Shown: positions 1-10,905 of the stretch, in pieces
Numbering within the stretch: the first letter of the stretch is position 1
Layout of the letters: each line of letters begins with the position of its first letter
NCBI GenBank assembly: GCA_036365455.1
Contig: JAWQUS010000032.1
Span: 15,942,001-16,006,000, forward strand
DNA from: Macrosoma leucophasiata
Lineage: Eukaryota; Arthropoda; Insecta; Lepidoptera; Hedylidae
Length of the DNA: 64,000 bases
Direction of reading: 5' to 3'
Translations under genes and position numbers: made by a program
The notes under the pieces: model-generated
Told to the model about the DNA's origin: nothing
The model's database searches: none
What the model saw: the letters and a program-made list of their open reading frames with translations, nothing else

Positions 1-108
1 ATCTGCATTTAGACCTCGGTCTTTGTGTGGGTGTCTATAGGCTACAGTCATCACTTAACATCAATGTGGACTGCATGCTTGTTTGCCACTACCGTAACAT
101 ACATAGAT
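1..108 (+). repeat. Family A copy, 3' half (cut by window edge)
   Basis: Begins inside the family at the ATCTGCATTT stretch and ends at the GTTTGCCACT...CATACA tail. The 5' half lies outside the window. Confidence 0.8.
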
Positions 109-304
109 GAAATGTGGCAGGGAGGTAGTATCTATAAAGATAGGTAGTAGAAGTCCGTTAAGAACGGATTTTGCGACCGGACCGGAATAAGGAACCTAAT
201 GAATAAAAGCCATGTCTTCTATGCGGGCAAAGCTGCGGGCTTCAGCTAATTATTCATAAGCATGATATATAACTAGCTGAATAAACACTGAATTGAATAA
301 GCAC
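109..304. other. Unassigned spacer
   Basis: No reading frame, repeat family or structure recognised. Confidence 0.5.
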
Positions 305-803
305 ATAAATAAATCCTCATGCTCCCTGTTGATATCCGGCAATCTTCCTCTAAATTTTCTTTTAAAGTGAAGCTTAAGAAACACCTATTGAGTCAATTGT
401 CTTAACCTGAAAGTGTGTCATCATAGTTACAAGTTTTTTTTTACAAATTAAGCATATTTATTTATACAACTATATTTATGTAAATTTATGTGTAATTTCA
501 ACATACTTAATTATTATTATATAGTTGTATAATATGTATCTTATTATCCATATATCTATTGTTATATTTAGTACAGCGTTAAATATTATTCGATAAAGTA
601 TTTATGTTCTGTAAAAAACGTATGAACTTTTTTTTTTTTCTCTAAGTAATTATTTTCATTTATGTATTATTTTCCGCACCCTACACAAAGCTTTCTCATG
701 ACCCCATGGTTGACTGTCAGAGAATGCCTAGTGGCATTAAGTCCGCCATATGTACAAGGTGCATAGAAGCATAAATAAATAAATAAATAAATAAATAAAT
801 CGA
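305..803 (+). pseudogene. LINE 3' end: reverse-transcriptase C-terminus, 3' UTR and (AAAT)n tail
   Basis: A short open stretch at about 319-402 reads like the last residues of a CR1/Jockey-type reverse transcriptase (DIRQSSSKFSFK, then a stop). It is followed by a 3' UTR phrase common in lepidopteran LINEs (GGCATTAAGTCCGCC near 735) and an (AAAT)n tail ending near 800. The copy is severely 5'-truncated and cannot encode a product. The clade is inferred from these few residues. Confidence 0.65.
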
Positions 804-894
804 TAGAGTTAGGTACACAGGGACAATCTATGCAGGTCATATTACCCTTTCTAGTAGGCGTGAAGTTTTGTTGTGATACTTACCACGTACTCGC

Positions 895-1194
895 TTTTTA
901 TATAAGGAAAGTGGCAAACAAGCATGCAGCTCACATTGATGTTAAGTGATGACTGCAGCCTAAAGACATCTATTTAAAAACCAGAGGTCAAAATGCAGAT
1001 GCGTTGCCACCCCTGAGACCTAAGTTGTTGTCTCTGTGACAGTTATTACGGGACCATACATTACCATTTAACCGGAACACGATAGTGCTAAACACTACCA
1101 TTTAGCGGCAGATAGATTAGGTAATGCGGTGGTGCCTACGCCCTCGAGTTCCTGCACTGGACCTCTACGACCAGTAAAAACTCTACCACCAGTA
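895..1194 (-). repeat. Family A copy, nearly full length
   Basis: Runs from the T-rich tail complement and GGCAAACAAGCATGCAG to the CTACGACCAGT terminus, with a partial second terminus (CTACCACCAGT) duplicated at the outer end. Confidence 0.85.
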
Positions 1195-1687
1195 TGGAAC
1201 TCTACCATTAGTAGTCACCGCTAATGTTAAAGTACTCAAGTAATTTAGTAGAGTTGCCGTTATGTACAATCGTTCATCATTAGATACGTATTTTTGTGCG
1301 TAGAATCAAATGGATATTGACGTTTGGACTATCGATAAAATTTGCTGCGTCATCGTATTTTACGCTATAAAAATGGGTGGGGCTTTCCTTATTTCGCGGT
1401 CAAATATTGAGCAGATCTGACTTATTCACGTATAGATTCTGACGGTAAATAAGTCAGTAAGTAATTATAAGTATTGAAATTATTGAAAACGTAACTTCGC
1501 GGTTTTATTTCAAGGAAGCCATCAGCCATCCGCCTTGCACCACCTTTCATCATCGGGCTACATATGATTGCATTACATTTTTAATCACATGTTGCAAAGA
1601 GGATAAGTTTAATGTGATTGTTCAGAGAAAGAGAACGACAATCTTGTGATTATTGAAAGTTTTCAAGTTTTGGGAGTAAAAAACCGT
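1195..1687. other. Unassigned, no gene seen
   Basis: AT-rich sequence with no convincing frame or repeat. Confidence 0.5.
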
Positions 1688-1990
1688 AACTTCACGCCTG
1701 TATTCTCCGAAGGGGTAGGCAGAGGTAAATGCATGCATTCAAGCATACATGCAAACACCCACGATTTGCCGGTTACGTTTTGGCCCATTTTACAGGTGGC
1801 GAGCCTGTTGCCATATCCGGGCACATTACCAAACTTCGAGGTACTGGGCAATTTCTAGAAAATGGAAAAATCCCAATTGAACCTGAGATAAAGGACTTTA
1901 CACCATTATTTCTGATAGCCCTCTACCCGGGAATCAAACCCAGGACCCCAGCCTAGTAGTAGTGGCCTGCTACCACTAGGCTACTGAGTC
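1688..1990 (-). repeat. Family B tRNA-headed SINE, full length
   Basis: Read on the minus strand it starts with a tRNA-like head (A-box-like TAGCCTAGTGGTAGCAGGCC, B-box GGGTTTGATTCCC), continues through a conserved body and ends at GGCGTGAAGTTACG. This copy has several substitutions, including one in the B box. Confidence 0.85.
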
Positions 1991-2468
1991 AGTTTAGCTT
2001 TGGGAGTACGCTTACGCTTGTTATTTATGTACCTCCCTTTGATTTCAAGACTTTCAAATCAAATAAATGCATTTCTTAATAAAACGGTAGACATTTACAA
2101 AATATACTGTTTGAATTCAGTGTAACGATACTCACAAACAAAACGCCATATCATTCTCAAAGTAATCCACACGATAAAATATGAAATGTAAGCCTCTGTT
2201 TCACAACGATTGCACTGTCTGCTACGTGTTTCTAATTCCGTAACCTACTGTAATTTTAACTTATCACATTTCATAATTTATTACTCTGTGTTACGAAGCC
2301 ACTGGTGTAATGTATCGATGTCGATATTTTGTGAATGTCACATCACTATCGCTTTGTAACTGTTTTCGGAAAATGTATTTTGCGTTATGTGAAATCAAAG
2401 ATTTTTAAAAGGTAGAGGTCACGTATGATACTTTGAGAATTTAATTACCCAATTGTCTTATTTATATG
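1991..2468. other. Unassigned AT-rich stretch
   Basis: GTGTTACGAAG near 2288 resembles the repeat at 5495 and 6165, but the match is too short to annotate. No gene seen. Confidence 0.4.
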
Positions 2469-2715
2469 TAACTAGCTGTTGCCCGCGGATACGCCCGCGT
2501 GGATGTCGTTTAAAAAGTAGCCTATGTTCTAAGAAATTATAAGGTGTCCTCAATCACCACGTACTTTTCTCTTGGATTTTTCCTGAATTTTCTTTACTAT
2601 AAACCTCACGGAGCTCGAGACCCTTCCAACTAATGCAAAACAGTGGAAATCGGTTCGTGCGTTCTGGAGTTATAGCGTCAGGAAGGAAAACCCGACTTAT
2701 TTTTATAATATAGAT
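2469..2715 (+). mobile_element. Short non-autonomous element of the CTAGCTGTTGCCCGCGG family
   Basis: Begins AACTAGCTGTTGCCCGCGG and ends at the lepidopteran RTE-tail-like phrase ATAATATAGATG after CGTTCTGGAGTTATAGCG. A related start lies at 44683. It has no coding capacity. The RTE-type relation is from general knowledge. Confidence 0.55.
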
Positions 2716-3689
2716 GAATCAGAAAATAAGTATTGTGCAGGACGCTCATGAATAATGTACAGTGTTAGTGATTAAAAAACAGTTTTGATAGTGATCGGCC
2801 ATACAGTCCTCAATAGTGTACGTTGTCAGCGCGTAGACAACCAATAACAATCGTGTTGCGTAGTCGTCAATAGCATAGTACACAATAGTATACGTTATCG
2901 GAACGTAGATAGAGCTTAAGTGACCAATAGCGTTAGAGTATTGTATAACTTCTATTTTTAGATTTTGACTTTGTTATGTAATATTTGTGTAATTTAGAGT
3001 ATAATTAATAGTTTTGTGTCACTTAAAGCTCGTTTGTGTTTAATATTACTTTGTTTTGTATAATATAACAGTTTTTTGTGCATAATATTATAGTTTTTTG
3101 AATATGTTTACTTTTCTTAACTTCTGTTTGTATCTTTGAACATTTGTAATAGTTTTATGTAAGTTTTATAGTTGAAATATGTTTATGTTTTATGAAAATA
3201 AAGATTTTTGATGTCTGTTGTTTCCTTTCGGTAATGATCTGAGATGCATAGAGATTTTAATTGGCCAAATAGATCTGATAGCTGATTGGTTGTTCGAATC
3301 AACCAATCATAGATAATAAAATTTGTTTGCTTGAAATTTAAATATCTCTCATGATTGGTTACTTGAACCAACAACCAATCACAGGAGGTTTTCTTAAGCT
3401 CGATGACCTTGAGATTTTAGAATAAAAGTAGGGCACTTTTGTATGGCCGGTACAGTTCGTCGACAGCACTCGGAATACTCGGATCACTACCTAAGGAAGA
3501 AATCAGAAGGAAAATAATAGTGAACAGTGAAAAAGCGTTTTATTAGAACATCCCGTAGAGCGTGTCACCCTGGTTCGCTTGCGCTGCTTTATCCGCCATA
3601 CGGCGTGAGTCTTCAATCCAGTCAATAGTAAAGTGTCGTGTCTGACAAGTATTCTGTTTCATGGTGTATAAGTTATACCTATAAACTTC
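2716..3689. other. Unassigned AT-rich region with CCAAT-type palindromes
   Basis: No gene. GATTGGTTG and its complement pair around TTCGAA at about 3284-3307, and a second imperfect pair lies at 3353-3382; together they form a small cluster of CCAATCA palindromes. Their role is unknown. Confidence 0.5.
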
Positions 3690-3866
3690 TACAAAAAAAA
3701 ATAGAGATTTCAATGTTGATTCGGTGCCACTCCTGAGGTCTAAGTCGTTATACCTCTGAGAAATTACAGAGCCGTACAGCCACATGACCGGAACATGATA
3801 GTGCCGAACACTATCTACCATTTAGCCAATTCCGCCCTTGAGTACCTGCACTCTACTACCAGTAGA
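3690..3866 (-). repeat. Family A copy, partial and diverged
   Basis: Retains the GCCACTCCTGAGG to CTACTACCAGT part; the tail half is missing. Confidence 0.7.
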
Positions 3867-3921
3867 GATCCAATGCAGTTCTGACGTAATGTTCGAGTCT
3901 AAATTTGACTTTTGTTGTTTT

Positions 3922-4222
3922 AATATTATTTTGCATTAACACATGCTTGTGAAATATATTTTATTTTTAAAGAAAAATGGAAAGAAAAATTTGACTTCAG
4001 GCGAGGCTCGAACTCGCGACCTACTGGGAATCTAGTCCAGCCGCTCTTCCAATTGAGCTACTGAAGCCCTGCCCGATTTGTCAAATCTTTCCTTCACATC
4101 TATTGCATTGCTTTATGGTAGCAGCAGCGCCATCTATTACCAACTATGCTAGTTAGGCAACCGATATAATAGACTTTTCAGTTTATTGAATATCGTAAAG
4201 AAGTCGCTTTTACCCTTAATAA
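3922..4222 (-). repeat. Family T element with tRNA-like cassette (3993-4068)
   Basis: The minus strand carries a 76-base tRNA-like unit with paired acceptor ends (GGCTTCAG/CTGAAGTC), D arm GCTC/GAGC, T arm GCGAG-TTCGAGC-CTCGC, and A- and B-box sequences. The anticodon loop reads CTAGATT with an A.C mismatch at its base and a non-purine at position 37, so a working tRNA is unlikely. About 150 bases upstream and 70 downstream are shared with the other T copies. Confidence 0.8.
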
Positions 4223-4508
4223 TTGTTTTTATATTACTTATTATTTTTTATTGACTTTTGTTGTATGAGTTTGCGCAAAAATTGTAACCTACCATGGCAT
4301 ATCATGAAACTACCTACATGTCTTCATGTGTACCTACTTAATAATTATGAAAGACGATATAATTAGAGAACCTAACAATTTTGAAACGATGTCTTGTAAG
4401 GTGTTATAATTATGAAAGATGATAAGTTAAAATTGCGTGTATGTTTAACCGCATTGATGACTTAAACTATTTATACTCTGTCTGTTTGTCCGTGTGTTCC
4501 AACCAATA
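4223..4508. other. Unassigned spacer
   Basis: AT-rich, no gene or repeat recognised. Confidence 0.5.
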
Positions 4509-4813
4509 TTTTTTTTATGTTACGAAGGTGGCAAACGGACATGTAGTTCACATTGATGTTAAGTGATAACTGCAGCCTATAGACACCCACAGAAAGACCA
4601 GAGGTCAAAATGCGATGCCACCTCTGAGACCTTGGATGTTGCGTCTCTGTTACGGGGCCATATATTACCATCTAACCGGAACAGGGGCCATATATTACCA
4701 TCTAACCGGAACACGATAGTGCTGAACATTACCATTTAGCGGCAGATAGATAAGGTAATGCGGTGATACCTACGCCCTCGAGCTACTACACTGGAACTCT
4801 ACCAACAGTAAAA
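4509..4813 (-). repeat. Family A copy with internal 30-bp tandem duplication
   Basis: Near full length. The unit starting GGGGCCATATATTACC is repeated exactly at 4654-4683 and 4684-4713. Confidence 0.85.
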
Positions 4814-5045
4814 TATGCTAGTTAAGTTTATCATATATTTATTCTCGAGACTATTGCAGCTATTACTTTGAAAAAAAAAATGAAAATGTTAAAAAAAAAA
4901 TACTTAAAGTTTGTTGGAAAATCTATGAAGTCGTAGAGTAGAAGTAGTAGTATGTGAGGTAGTAAAAATCTCGTCACTATACGGAACCGTGATCGCGAGT
5001 TCGACTCGCATTTGGCCGGTTTTTTCATAACTTTAATCTAATTAT
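4814..5045 (+). repeat. Fragment of a dispersed repeat ending GGCCGGTTTTTT
   Basis: ATACGGAACCGTGATCGCG and GTTCGACTCGCATTTGGCCG match a diverged copy at about 6095-6150. This tail phrase is common in moth genomes, which is general knowledge; no gene is involved. Confidence 0.5.
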
Positions 5046-5053
5046 TTAATCTT

Positions 5054-5262
5054 CTTGCCGCTAAATGGTAGTGTTCTGCACTATCGTGTTCCGGTCAGGT
5101 GTCATGTACGGCCCTGTAATTTCTGGCACAGAGGCATAATACCTTAGTTCTCAGGAGTGGCAACGCATCTACATTGAAACCTCCAGTCTCATGTAGTTGT
5201 TTATATGCTACAGTATTACTTACCATCAATGAAAACTGTGGGCTTGTTTGTCACTTCATATA
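5054..5262 (+). repeat. Family A copy, 5'-truncated and diverged
   Basis: Starts at TTGCCGCTAAATGG and ends at GGGCTTGTTTGTCACTTCATATAG. Confidence 0.75.
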
Positions 5263-5384
5263 GTTATCATTAAAACATAAATATAATAATTTTTAATTAA
5301 TTAAAAAAAAAGATTATTAAAAGATGTCCAGGCCAAGGCCCTCCTTTTAAGTATGCAATACCTGTTAAGAAATGTTACTTCTGC

Positions 5385-5472
5385 TTTCTGGCTGGACTAG
5401 ATTCCCAGTGGCCGCGAGTTCGAGTCTCGCCTGAAGTCAAATTTTTCTTTCCATTTTTCTTTAAAATAAATG
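5385..5472 (+). repeat. Family T remnant, 5'-truncated tRNA-like unit
   Basis: Preserves GGCTGGACTAGATTCCCAG, the T arm, the GAAGTC end and the CCATTTTTCTTTAAA flank. The acceptor 5' strand and D arm are gone. Confidence 0.75.
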
Positions 5473-5494
5473 TTACTTCGTAATACAGTTTAGT

Positions 5495-5640
5495 GTTACG
5501 AAGTGACGTGCAAGGTTTATTATTGTTGTCGATATAATTATTATCTTGAGTTACATCACTATTACGTTTTTATGTCGAATTATGATTTAACGACCCTTAA
5601 TTGTAGATGTGATTCAATAAGTCTGACCCACTGTATATGC
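5495..5640 (+). repeat. Left member of a ~150-bp direct repeat pair
   Basis: From GTTACGAAGTGACGTGCAA to GTCTGACCCA; the same sequence recurs 670 bases downstream at 6165 with a few indels. The palindromic element at 5642 lies between the two. Confidence 0.8.
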
Positions 5641-5641
5641 T

Positions 5642-5847
5642 TATATCGCCTCTTTACAAGAATAATGTGACATTTCATATAGAACGATTTAGATGAAATG
5701 TCACGTTATTCTTGTAAGAATAATGTTGCATTTCATAAAGAACGATTTAGATGAAATGTCACGTTATGCTTCTAAGAATAATGTTGCATTTCATAGAGAA
5801 CGATTTAGATGAAATGTCACATTATTCTTGTAAAGAAGCGATATATA
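5642..5847. mobile_element. Palindromic TIR element with three 58-bp tandem units
   Basis: Outer ends are inverted repeats (TATATCGC...CTTTACAAGAATAAT and its complement). Inside, a 58-base unit starting AATAATG repeats at 5661, 5719 and 5777. Each unit contains CATTTCAT...ATGAAATG inverted arms, so the whole can form serial hairpins. TA flanks would suit a mariner-type MITE, which is inferred. Confidence 0.75.
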
Positions 5848-6164
5848 CATACAGATAAGATATTACTATATATATAATAATTATTATATTATATATGTAT
5901 AGATAATATCATAATGTTGGATTGTAATATCTTATAATAATAATAATACAATCCAACATTTTGAATATTGACCATTCTCTCCTTTTATTTCCGAGACTAT
6001 TACGGTAACAGCTTAAAAAATATTGAATGTACTTACCTAAGTAAAAAAAAAATCCGGAAGACATAATAATATGAAGTCTATGAGGTAGTAGAAATCTCGC
6101 CATTATACGGAACCTTATAATTGCGAGTTCGACTTGCTCTTGGCCGATTTTAGCAACACATTGT
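5848..6164. other. AT-rich segment with hairpin and repeat tail
   Basis: AATGTTGGATTGTA and its complement (about 5912-5960) form a hairpin around (TAA)n. A diverged copy of the CGGAACC...GGCCGATTTT tail follows at 6095-6150. No gene. Confidence 0.5.
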
Positions 6165-6315
6165 GTTACGAAGTGACGTGCAACGTTTGTTATTGTTGTC
6201 GATATAATTATTATCTTGAGTCTTGTGTTACATCACTATTACGTTTTTATGTCGAATTATGATTTAACGAGCTTTAATTGTAGACGTGATTAAATTAGTC
6301 TGACCCAGTGTACAT
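6165..6315 (+). repeat. Right member of the ~150-bp direct repeat pair
   Basis: Matches 5495-5640; differs by a short TCTTGTG insertion and scattered substitutions. Confidence 0.8.
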
Positions 6316-6385
6316 TTGGCTGACATAAATCTTCATTGAAATCTCTTTGTTGCAATATTTATTTGGGTCAAACTAATTAATATTG

Positions 6386-6480
6386 TGGTTTAGTGGTAGG
6401 CCTCTAGCTCTGTGGTTTGGGTTCGATGTCTGGGCCTGGGAGTAAGTGATATTGGGCTATTTTAAATTGGTATTATCATT
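6386..6480 (+). repeat. tRNA-headed SINE-like fragment
   Basis: GTTTAGTGGTAGGCC resembles a Pol III A box and GGGTTCGATGTCTG a B box, spaced as in tRNA-derived SINEs. Seen once here, so the family is not confirmed. Confidence 0.4.
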
Positions 6481-6632
6481 GACAACCTCATAATGTGGAA
6501 ACGTGTTCTATAAACTAGTTATGCCTTCGACTTTGTCGGAACAGACATACAGACAAAAAAATGTAAATATGTTATTCTGGTATATTATGTACTATTATGT
6601 ACCGTGAAAACATATATATATTTATATATACT

Positions 6633-6880
6633 AGCTGACTCGGCAAACTTCGTATTGCCTGAGAATTAAATAATGTGTCAAAGGTTTGATAGATACGGAC
6701 TATTTGTATGGGAATATGAAATTGTGGTTTTTACTATTTCCCTTCATATTTTTTTATATTTTTTTTTCGTTTAAAACCTTTCCTGGACTTCCAAAAATCA
6801 TTCAAAACCAAAATTAGCCAAATCGGTCCAGCCGTTCTCGAGTTTTAGCGAAACTAACGAACAGCAATTGATTTTTATAT
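6633..6880 (-). mobile_element. L-type Helitron-like element
   Basis: On the minus strand it runs from AAAATCAATTGCTGTTCG, through GGCTGGACCGATTTGGCTAA, to GTCAGCTAGT. Related copies lie at 23690, 46928 and 51573. It ends CTAG|T as Helitrons do; no protein is encoded. Confidence 0.6.
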
Positions 6881-6887
6881 ACCTATA

Positions 6888-7088
6888 TCTATACTAATAT
6901 TATAAAGCTGAAGAGTTTGTTTGTTTGAACGCGCTAATCTCAGAAACTACTGGTCCGATTTGAAAAATTATTTCAGTGTTAGATAGCTCATTTATCGAGA
7001 AAGGCTTTAGGCTATATAACATCACGCTAAGATCAATAGGAGAGAGTAGGTAACATTACACCCGCGCGAAGCCGGGGCGGGCCGCTAG
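6888..7088 (+). mobile_element. Short Helitron-like element (TC...CTAG)
   Basis: Starts TCTATACTAATATTATAAAG and ends GGGGCGGGCCGCTAG, with a GC-rich potential hairpin just before the end. It is flanked by A on the left and T on the right, the Helitron insertion rule. Its 201 bases carry no coding capacity. Confidence 0.65.
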
Positions 7089-7089
7089 T

Positions 7090-7091
<2 letters not shown>

Positions 7092-7137
<46 letters not shown>
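7092..7137. repeat. (TA)n microsatellite
   Basis: About 23 uninterrupted TA units directly abutting the left end of the hAT-like element. Confidence 0.95.
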
Positions 7138-7140
<3 letters not shown>

Positions 7141-9062
7141 TGATGTAACGAATATCAACTTTTAGACATTCGCGAATGCGAATGCGAATGCGAATGCGAA
7201 TATCTGCCGTTGATATTCGCGAATGCGAATGCGAATATTCACTTTCCAATTTGGCGCCATTTGTCTATGGCTTTATTTTGCACGCATTTGTCATTGTCAT
7301 TTGATTTTCCGAGCATTGTTGGGCCGATCCGAACCAGGCCGATAAAAATAGAAGAATTACTTGAAGTTCAAAATAGTCGAAAATTAATGTAAAGACTGAT
7401 TAAAGTATAAGAGAAGAATATTGACTGGTAGATAGATAATTGTACTTAGCATACATTTTTTGTGCTTGTTTATAGTATAAATAAATAATCAAATATGATT
7501 TTGTTTGATATTGTTAAGCATTATTTATTTGTTCTTTCGTTAATTCTAATGAAAAGTTGATTATTTACATTACCAAACCAACATAAAGTATTACAATTAA
7601 TGTAATAAAAATCAGTAACTATATTTGCAAGTCAATGTGAATTAGAAGGTTAAGGGCCTGTTTCACCACTTACTGATAAAGTCCCTGATAATCTATTAAA
7701 AACTTAGGAATATATACAGTAAGACAGTAAAAATCAAGTGTTTTTCCAAAAAACTGATAGGCGGCGATTAAAAAAGAGTACTTTACAGAAATAAAAAAAA
7801 ACAATTTCGAAGTTGGACCGACCTAACTGGACCGTTTGTCCCAGGTATACATAATCGTCAACAACTTCAAGCGTAGTACCCTCGGGTACTACGCTTGAAG
7901 CACCATAAAATGAGTGAGCGTAACGAGGACATTCAACAAGATTTTCGTCTTGTCCATGTTCTCCCATCCACTCGTTGGAAGGCCCTAATGAGGCCATTAA
8001 GCATTGTGCCAAGGTCTTCCAGGGTCTCAGCCATGACTACGATATTATCCGCAAATCGCAGGTGGGAGATTTACTCGCCGTTAATGTTGATGCCGAGTCC
8101 GTTTCAGTCCAGAAGCTTGAAGACATCTTCCAATACAGCGGTGAACAATTTCGGAGATATGACATCTCCCTGTCTCACATCTCGCTGAAGTTGGATAGGT
8201 TTTGAGTTCTGGTCCTGAAGTGGAACCGACATAGTGGCGTTTTCGTACAAGCTCCTTAGCACCTCGATGTATCGGTAGTCGACTTGGCACTTGGACTGTG
8301 GTACAGCTCAAATCTCGACCGAATCAAAGGCTTTCTCATAGTCCACAAACGCTAGACATAGGGGCTGGTGGCTATACTCTTCTGTCTTCTGTCCGCATAT
8401 ACCTACCGCAGCGTGTGTATGTGGTCTATGGTGCTAAAACCTTTACGGAACCCGGCTTATTCGGGAGGCTGGAAATCGTTGAGTCTGCGAGATATACGGT
8501 TCGTAATCACTCTCGAAAACAGGTTATAGACGTGACTTAGAAGTGCGATGGGCCTGTAGTTTTTAAGAAGGGTATTGTCACCTTTTTTGAAGAACAGTGC
8601 CACCACACTTCTCTGCCACGCCTGTGGCGGTTTTCCCTCGGATATGACGAAATTAAACATCAACTGAAGAGCTTCTAATACTGGCCTTCTGCCCGCTTTC
8701 AGGAGTTCAACAGTGATTCCGTCATCGCCCGGCGCCCTGTTGTTTTTGAGCTGTTTGAGAGTCGTATTAATCTCGTCTATTCTCGTACTAATCTTGTCTG
8801 GTACGCTATAACTTCGAAATAATCAGGGAGTTTGATGGCGAAACAGAAAAAAGTTATCAGAAATCTTTACCTGGCAGATAGCTTTAAACGTCAGATAACT
8901 GTCTGTGTCATTTTGTTTAATTTACCTTTTTTTTATTGACATCTTATTTATTTTTTCGGATGTACATATTCGCATAAATTTTGCGAATGCGAATCCGAAT
9001 GTCCAGAAATACGCGAATATTCGCGAATGCGAATGCGAATGCGAATATTCGTTACATCACTA
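7138..9062. mobile_element. Non-autonomous hAT-like element, 1.9 kb
   Basis: Terminal inverted repeats TAGTGATGTAACGAATAT at both ends, flanked by ATATATAT on each side (8 bp, although inside TA-rich DNA). The TAGTG start fits the hAT consensus. Subterminal arrays of the hexamer GCGAAT occur at 7171-7245 and 8985-9045 in opposite orientation, as transposase-binding repeats would. No transposase frame is visible. The interior holds a degraded RTE fragment at 7809-8810. Confidence 0.8.
7809..8810 (-). pseudogene. Degraded RTE-type LINE reverse transcriptase fragment
   Basis: Pieces of one reverse transcriptase follow each other on the minus strand in at least three frames. Fingers/palm motifs (FFKKGD, NYRPIALLS) lie at about 8457-8663; the palm motif near 8060 reads FADN instead of FADD, losing a catalytic Asp; a C-terminal stretch (YVYLGQTVQLGRSNFE) lies near 7830. 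In-frame stops and shifts make it non-functional. It sits inside the hAT-like element, so it inserted into or was captured by it. Confidence 0.8.
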
Positions 9063-9524
9063 ATATATATATGCCTTTAGTTAAAAAGAGATTATTTTTG
9101 TATTACAAACAGACACTCCAATTTTATTTATCTGTATAGAGTTAGAATATGTAAAGATAAATTACCGGATAAGTATTATAAAAATCTTCATAATGGATAC
9201 TCTTTTGTTCGATCTATACTGATTTTATCCGTTTGTTGCAATATTTTTAAAACCCGTACTCACAAACTGCCCAAATAGATATATAATGGCAATTACAGTG
9301 TTTCCTGTTTAAATAATGGCTAGACACAGCCGGAGAGCTCTTCGCTTATCCAAAATCAATCGAATATAGTATTTATTACCGCGTCCTACGCAATGTCCAT
9401 ATGGTCAAGCGACTAGTTCCGGTAGTACCTTTTTATTTTCTTGCCTTTTTATGATCAATTGCCTGCATCCGTGGTTTGAGAAGTGTTATGATTAATATCA
9501 GATTGGAACTTGTACCTTAATAAA
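9063..9524. other. Unassigned spacer
   Basis: AT-rich, no gene or repeat recognised. Confidence 0.5.
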
Positions 9525-9745
9525 ACGTAACATATCTTCACGCCTGTAATCCTCGGAGGGATAGACAGAGATAAACGCATGCATACAACCATATTTCACA
9601 TGAGATAAATGTATGAAAACAAGCATACATTCGCAACAGGGGGGCAAGCCTGTTGACATATCCGGGCAAAAGGATTTCATACCGAATCGAACCCAGGACC
9701 CCAGCGTAGTAGTAGTGGCTATTACAAGGCTACTGAGGCAGTTTA
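9525..9745 (-). repeat. Family B SINE, internally deleted
   Basis: The tail CTTCACGCCTGTAATCC and the tRNA-like head (GGGTTCGATTCGG) remain; about 80 bases of body are missing. Confidence 0.8.
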
Positions 9746-9885
9746 GGAAATATCTCAATTGTACGAGACCCTATGCCAACGAGGCCGACATGCACTTTGC
9801 CGTTCTAAAAAAAATTGTAGATGCGTAAACTTACACGTCACTTCGGTCGATCCCTTCAGTTGTATGTAATGGATTAATTAGCATT

Positions 9886-10497
9886 CGTATTAATTGATAG
9901 CATGCTAATCCTGTTCTAAAGCACTTTAATCTACATCAGCTGTCTGTACGCCGAACACATCAAGACTTGATGTTTCTTCACAAACTACTAAATGATGATA
10001 TAGATTGTCCATCTCTGTTAAACAAATTTAAGTTTAATGTGCCCACCAAAATTCCACGTTTTAAATGCAATCTATTTGTTCCCAAATTCTGTAAAACTAA
10101 TTTGGGTTGTTATTCCCCTGTAGTTCGCATGTCTCGCCTGTATAATGAGTACGTTAACAAAATCCCTGATATAGATATCCATTTCGACAAACGCCCTAAT
10201 TTTAAATCTAAACTTATAAAATATGACGCACCTACCTCTCCTCCTGGATGTTTAGCAGTAATTTTTAGTATACTAAATATGTCTTAAATATGTAGCAGTT
10301 GAAAAATGTCTTATATAATTTTATCTACCTATTACATTTTTTTTTGTTTCACTATTTTGTAACATATAGCATGCTGTGGTTACATATAAGTGTAGGAACA
10401 GTTAAATAAGTTCATATTTATGAAGTGTATAATTTTTAGATGCACCCACTGCAACTTGTGTTGGTAATCCGTAAATAAATAAAAAAATAAATAATTA
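9886..10497 (+). pseudogene. LINE 3' fragment with reverse-transcriptase C-terminus
   Basis: An open stretch from about 9905 to 10287 reads as the thumb/C-terminal part of a CR1/Jockey-type reverse transcriptase. RRTHQDLMFLHKLLN, DCPSLL and YSPVVRMSRLYN follow the expected order, but the catalytic domain is absent. A 3' UTR and an A-rich AAAT tail end at 10497. AATTAGCATT at 9876-9885 and 10498-10507 looks like the target duplication. The fragment is dead by 5' truncation although its frame is still open. Confidence 0.75.
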
Positions 10498-10507
10498 AAT
10501 TAGCATT

Positions 10508-10905
10508 TCGCAAATTAAATGAAGTTGTGAAATTCTGCGAAATGTGAACGCTAATTCGCAATTATTTTGTTATTATTTTCGATTTGCTTGCATTTAGGAT
10601 CCTAGGATTGAATGAATGGGTGAGATTTTTTATCAAAAATTAGTGTGGCACCCTTTAACATCAAATAATTTGTATATTAACAGAAATCATTAGGTAGGTA
10701 TCAATTATTGTTACCGTATTAGGAAATAGCGTAGCAATAGCTATAAGCATGCTAAGTCTCACGAATTCACATGCTTATGAAATTAACGAGAAATAGCATA
10801 ATTGCCATCGCTACCCTTCAGGAAAGTATAAGGATTATTTTATCATATTTTATATTCCGTTTATTTTATAACAAGTAACAATAACCAGATTTGTTTTATA
10901 TTATT
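10508..10905. other. Unassigned spacer
   Basis: AT-rich sequence, no gene recognised. Confidence 0.5.

Noticed and set aside
5661..5834. CRISPR-like array of regularly spaced repeats
   Set aside because: Spacers are not unique; the whole 58-base unit repeats, so it is a tandem array of a palindromic element in a eukaryotic genome.
7092..7137. ATATATAT as proof of hAT target duplication
   Set aside because: The left flank is a (TA)n microsatellite, so the 8-bp match alone is weak; the TIRs carry the call.
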